Source: Arthrobacter sp. (GTDB taxonomy: Bacteria; Actinomycetota; Actinomycetes; Actinomycetales; Micrococcaceae). Taken from it: a stretch of DNA of 32,126 nt. Within the stretch, counting starts at the first letter, position 1, and every line of letters begins with the position of its first letter. The notes beneath the pieces were generated by a model. It was not told where the DNA came from, made no database searches, and saw nothing but the letters and a program-made list of their open reading frames with translations. Below, in pieces: positions 31,268 to 32,126 of the stretch. The stretch spans positions 54,871 through 86,996 of the forward strand of contig NZ_JAUNVV010000002.1 in assembly GCF_030540645.1 (NCBI RefSeq), written 5' to 3'. A program made the position numbers and the translations under genes.

Positions 31268-31473
31268 CGTTGGCTCCAGTGGTCGTGGGTTCGATAGACC
31301 AGGTCGAAGGGACGATTCACAGTGAATTCTCGGTCAAATCAAAGTAAACGGACAGGCCACAGCAGGAATCAAGACGAAATTTGATATACGTCACATTTTC
31401 TGGTTCAGATGACGGCTCTGGACGCCGCGCGTAAAAGTTGGGCGCGGCATGCGGCGTGGGCGCGAGCTCGCGG

Positions 31474-32126
31474 TCAGCCTTTGTCCAGCAGTACGTCCAA
31501 ATCCGTGCCAGCGCCGGGGCCAACCGCCTGGATGCTGAAATCACCCCGCAGCATTTCGAAGAGTTCCAGCCGGAAAGCCGCCGGGACTTCCACGTGCGTA
31601 CCCACGGCGACCAGGCCCTCCTCGGCCCAGTGGGCAATGTTTCGGACCAGAAACAGCAACTCCTCATCCATGGATTCCGGTGCTGCCACGGCGTCCACGA
31701 TGAAGTCTGATTCTGGCGGGGCTGCGGAGGCGCTCTGGATCAGCAGGTGGGACATCTGAAGGTGCCAGGCCTCGTAAATTCCCGGCTCTGAACCGTCCAG
31801 GGTGACCATAAAAATAAAGTGGCTGATCAAGTCACGCATTTTCTGGACCATGGCTTCGTCAGTGTCGAGGGAAGCGACAACGTCCTCATTCAGGTGGACA
31901 TGGGTCGCTGAAATGGTGATGAGTCCCGTAAGATCCAGCAGTTCCCAATAGACGTTCAGCCTGGCAAGGGCATGTTTCTTGGCGGATGTCAGTTTGGCGG
32001 CGCCGGCCAGGATCCCCAGGCCTCCATGGGTGAGTTCGGCGGCAGCCTCAACCCGTTCCTTCTTGCCCAGAACACCTTTCGCGGTGACTTTCCTGCCATC
32101 ACCAATCCAGTCCAGGAGAGCCAGCG
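31474..32126 (-). CDS. Hypothetical protein, N-terminus beyond the window edge
   Basis: The frame is open on the reverse strand from the right edge to a stop at 31474, about 217 residues, with no start inside that is clearly favoured. An internal ATG at 31851 would cut off a well-formed upstream part. The visible product begins LALLDWIGDGRKVTAKGVL, a phrase seen in actinobacterial proteins related to the C-terminus of the plasmid pRiA4b ORF-3 group. It continues as a soluble helical protein (AELTHGGLGILAGAAKLTSAKK, RLNVYWELLDLTGLI) and ends VGPGAGTDLDVLLDKG. No catalytic motif or membrane segment is evident, and function is unknown. The 31268-31473 gap upstream of the heparinase-like gene holds its presumed promoter but no motif I can name. 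Confidence 0.65.
   Translation of the reverse strand, partial: LALLDWIGDGRKVTAKGVLGKKERVEAAAELTHGGLGILAGAAKLTSAKKHALARLNVYWELLDLTGLITISATHVHLNEDVVASLDTDEAMVQKMRDLISHFIFMVTLDGSEPGIYEAWHLQMSHLLIQSASAAPPESDFIVDAVAAPESMDEELLFLVRNIAHWAEEGLVAVGTHVEVPAAFRLELFEMLRGDFSIQAVGPGAGTDLDVLLDKG

Overview
The window is high-GC DNA with dense, mostly non-overlapping genes. Its gene types (RamB next to aceA, an MhuD-like heme oxygenase, MndD-type ring-cleavage dioxygenase, LAXTG surface anchor) point to an actinobacterium, most likely of the Arthrobacter group in the Micrococcaceae. No rRNA, tRNA, CRISPR array or intact transposon was seen. The genus assignment is an inference from protein resemblance only.

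Left part (1-10100). A frameshifted HtrA-like serine protease runs off the left edge, followed by a FrnE/DsbA-like thioredoxin-fold protein. Next come the glyoxylate shunt genes aceA-aceB (reverse strand), with the acetate regulator ramB divergent from them. To the right are a stand-alone GIY-YIG protein and a forward operon of SDR oxidoreductase, ACAD10/11-type acyl-CoA dehydrogenase and APH-fold kinase. That trio resembles the 4-hydroxyacyl-CoA module known as LvaD/LvaC/LvaA; its products would feed acetyl-CoA into the glyoxylate shunt next door.

Centre (10130-20900). A FAD aromatic hydroxylase of the 3-hydroxybenzoate/phenol type has its own promoter and nested palindromes. It converges on a reverse-strand homoprotocatechuate meta-cleavage operon: FAH-RraA fusion, GntR regulator, hpaE, hpaD, hpaH, hpaI and a succinate-semialdehyde dehydrogenase. 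The operon converts 3,4-dihydroxyphenylacetate to pyruvate and succinate. No hpaBC hydroxylase or hpaF isomerase is in the window, and the usual double-FAH HpaG is replaced by a FAH-RraA fusion. An MhuD-like heme-degrading monooxygenase lies just downstream. A three-half-site palindrome precedes the operon.

Decayed zone (20900-22260). Two tandem lipoprotein genes are broken by frameshifts, and a Fic gene is reduced to fragments by internal deletions.

Right part (22300-32126). An IclR regulator and an MHS-family transporter (reverse) are divergent from a LysR regulator (forward). A DUF2127 membrane protein overlaps a ketopantoate-reductase-like gene. A perfect 22-bp inverted repeat with a LacI-operator-like loop follows, then a 1296-residue secreted heparinase II/III-type protein with a sortase anchor. 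A hypothetical gene runs off the right edge.
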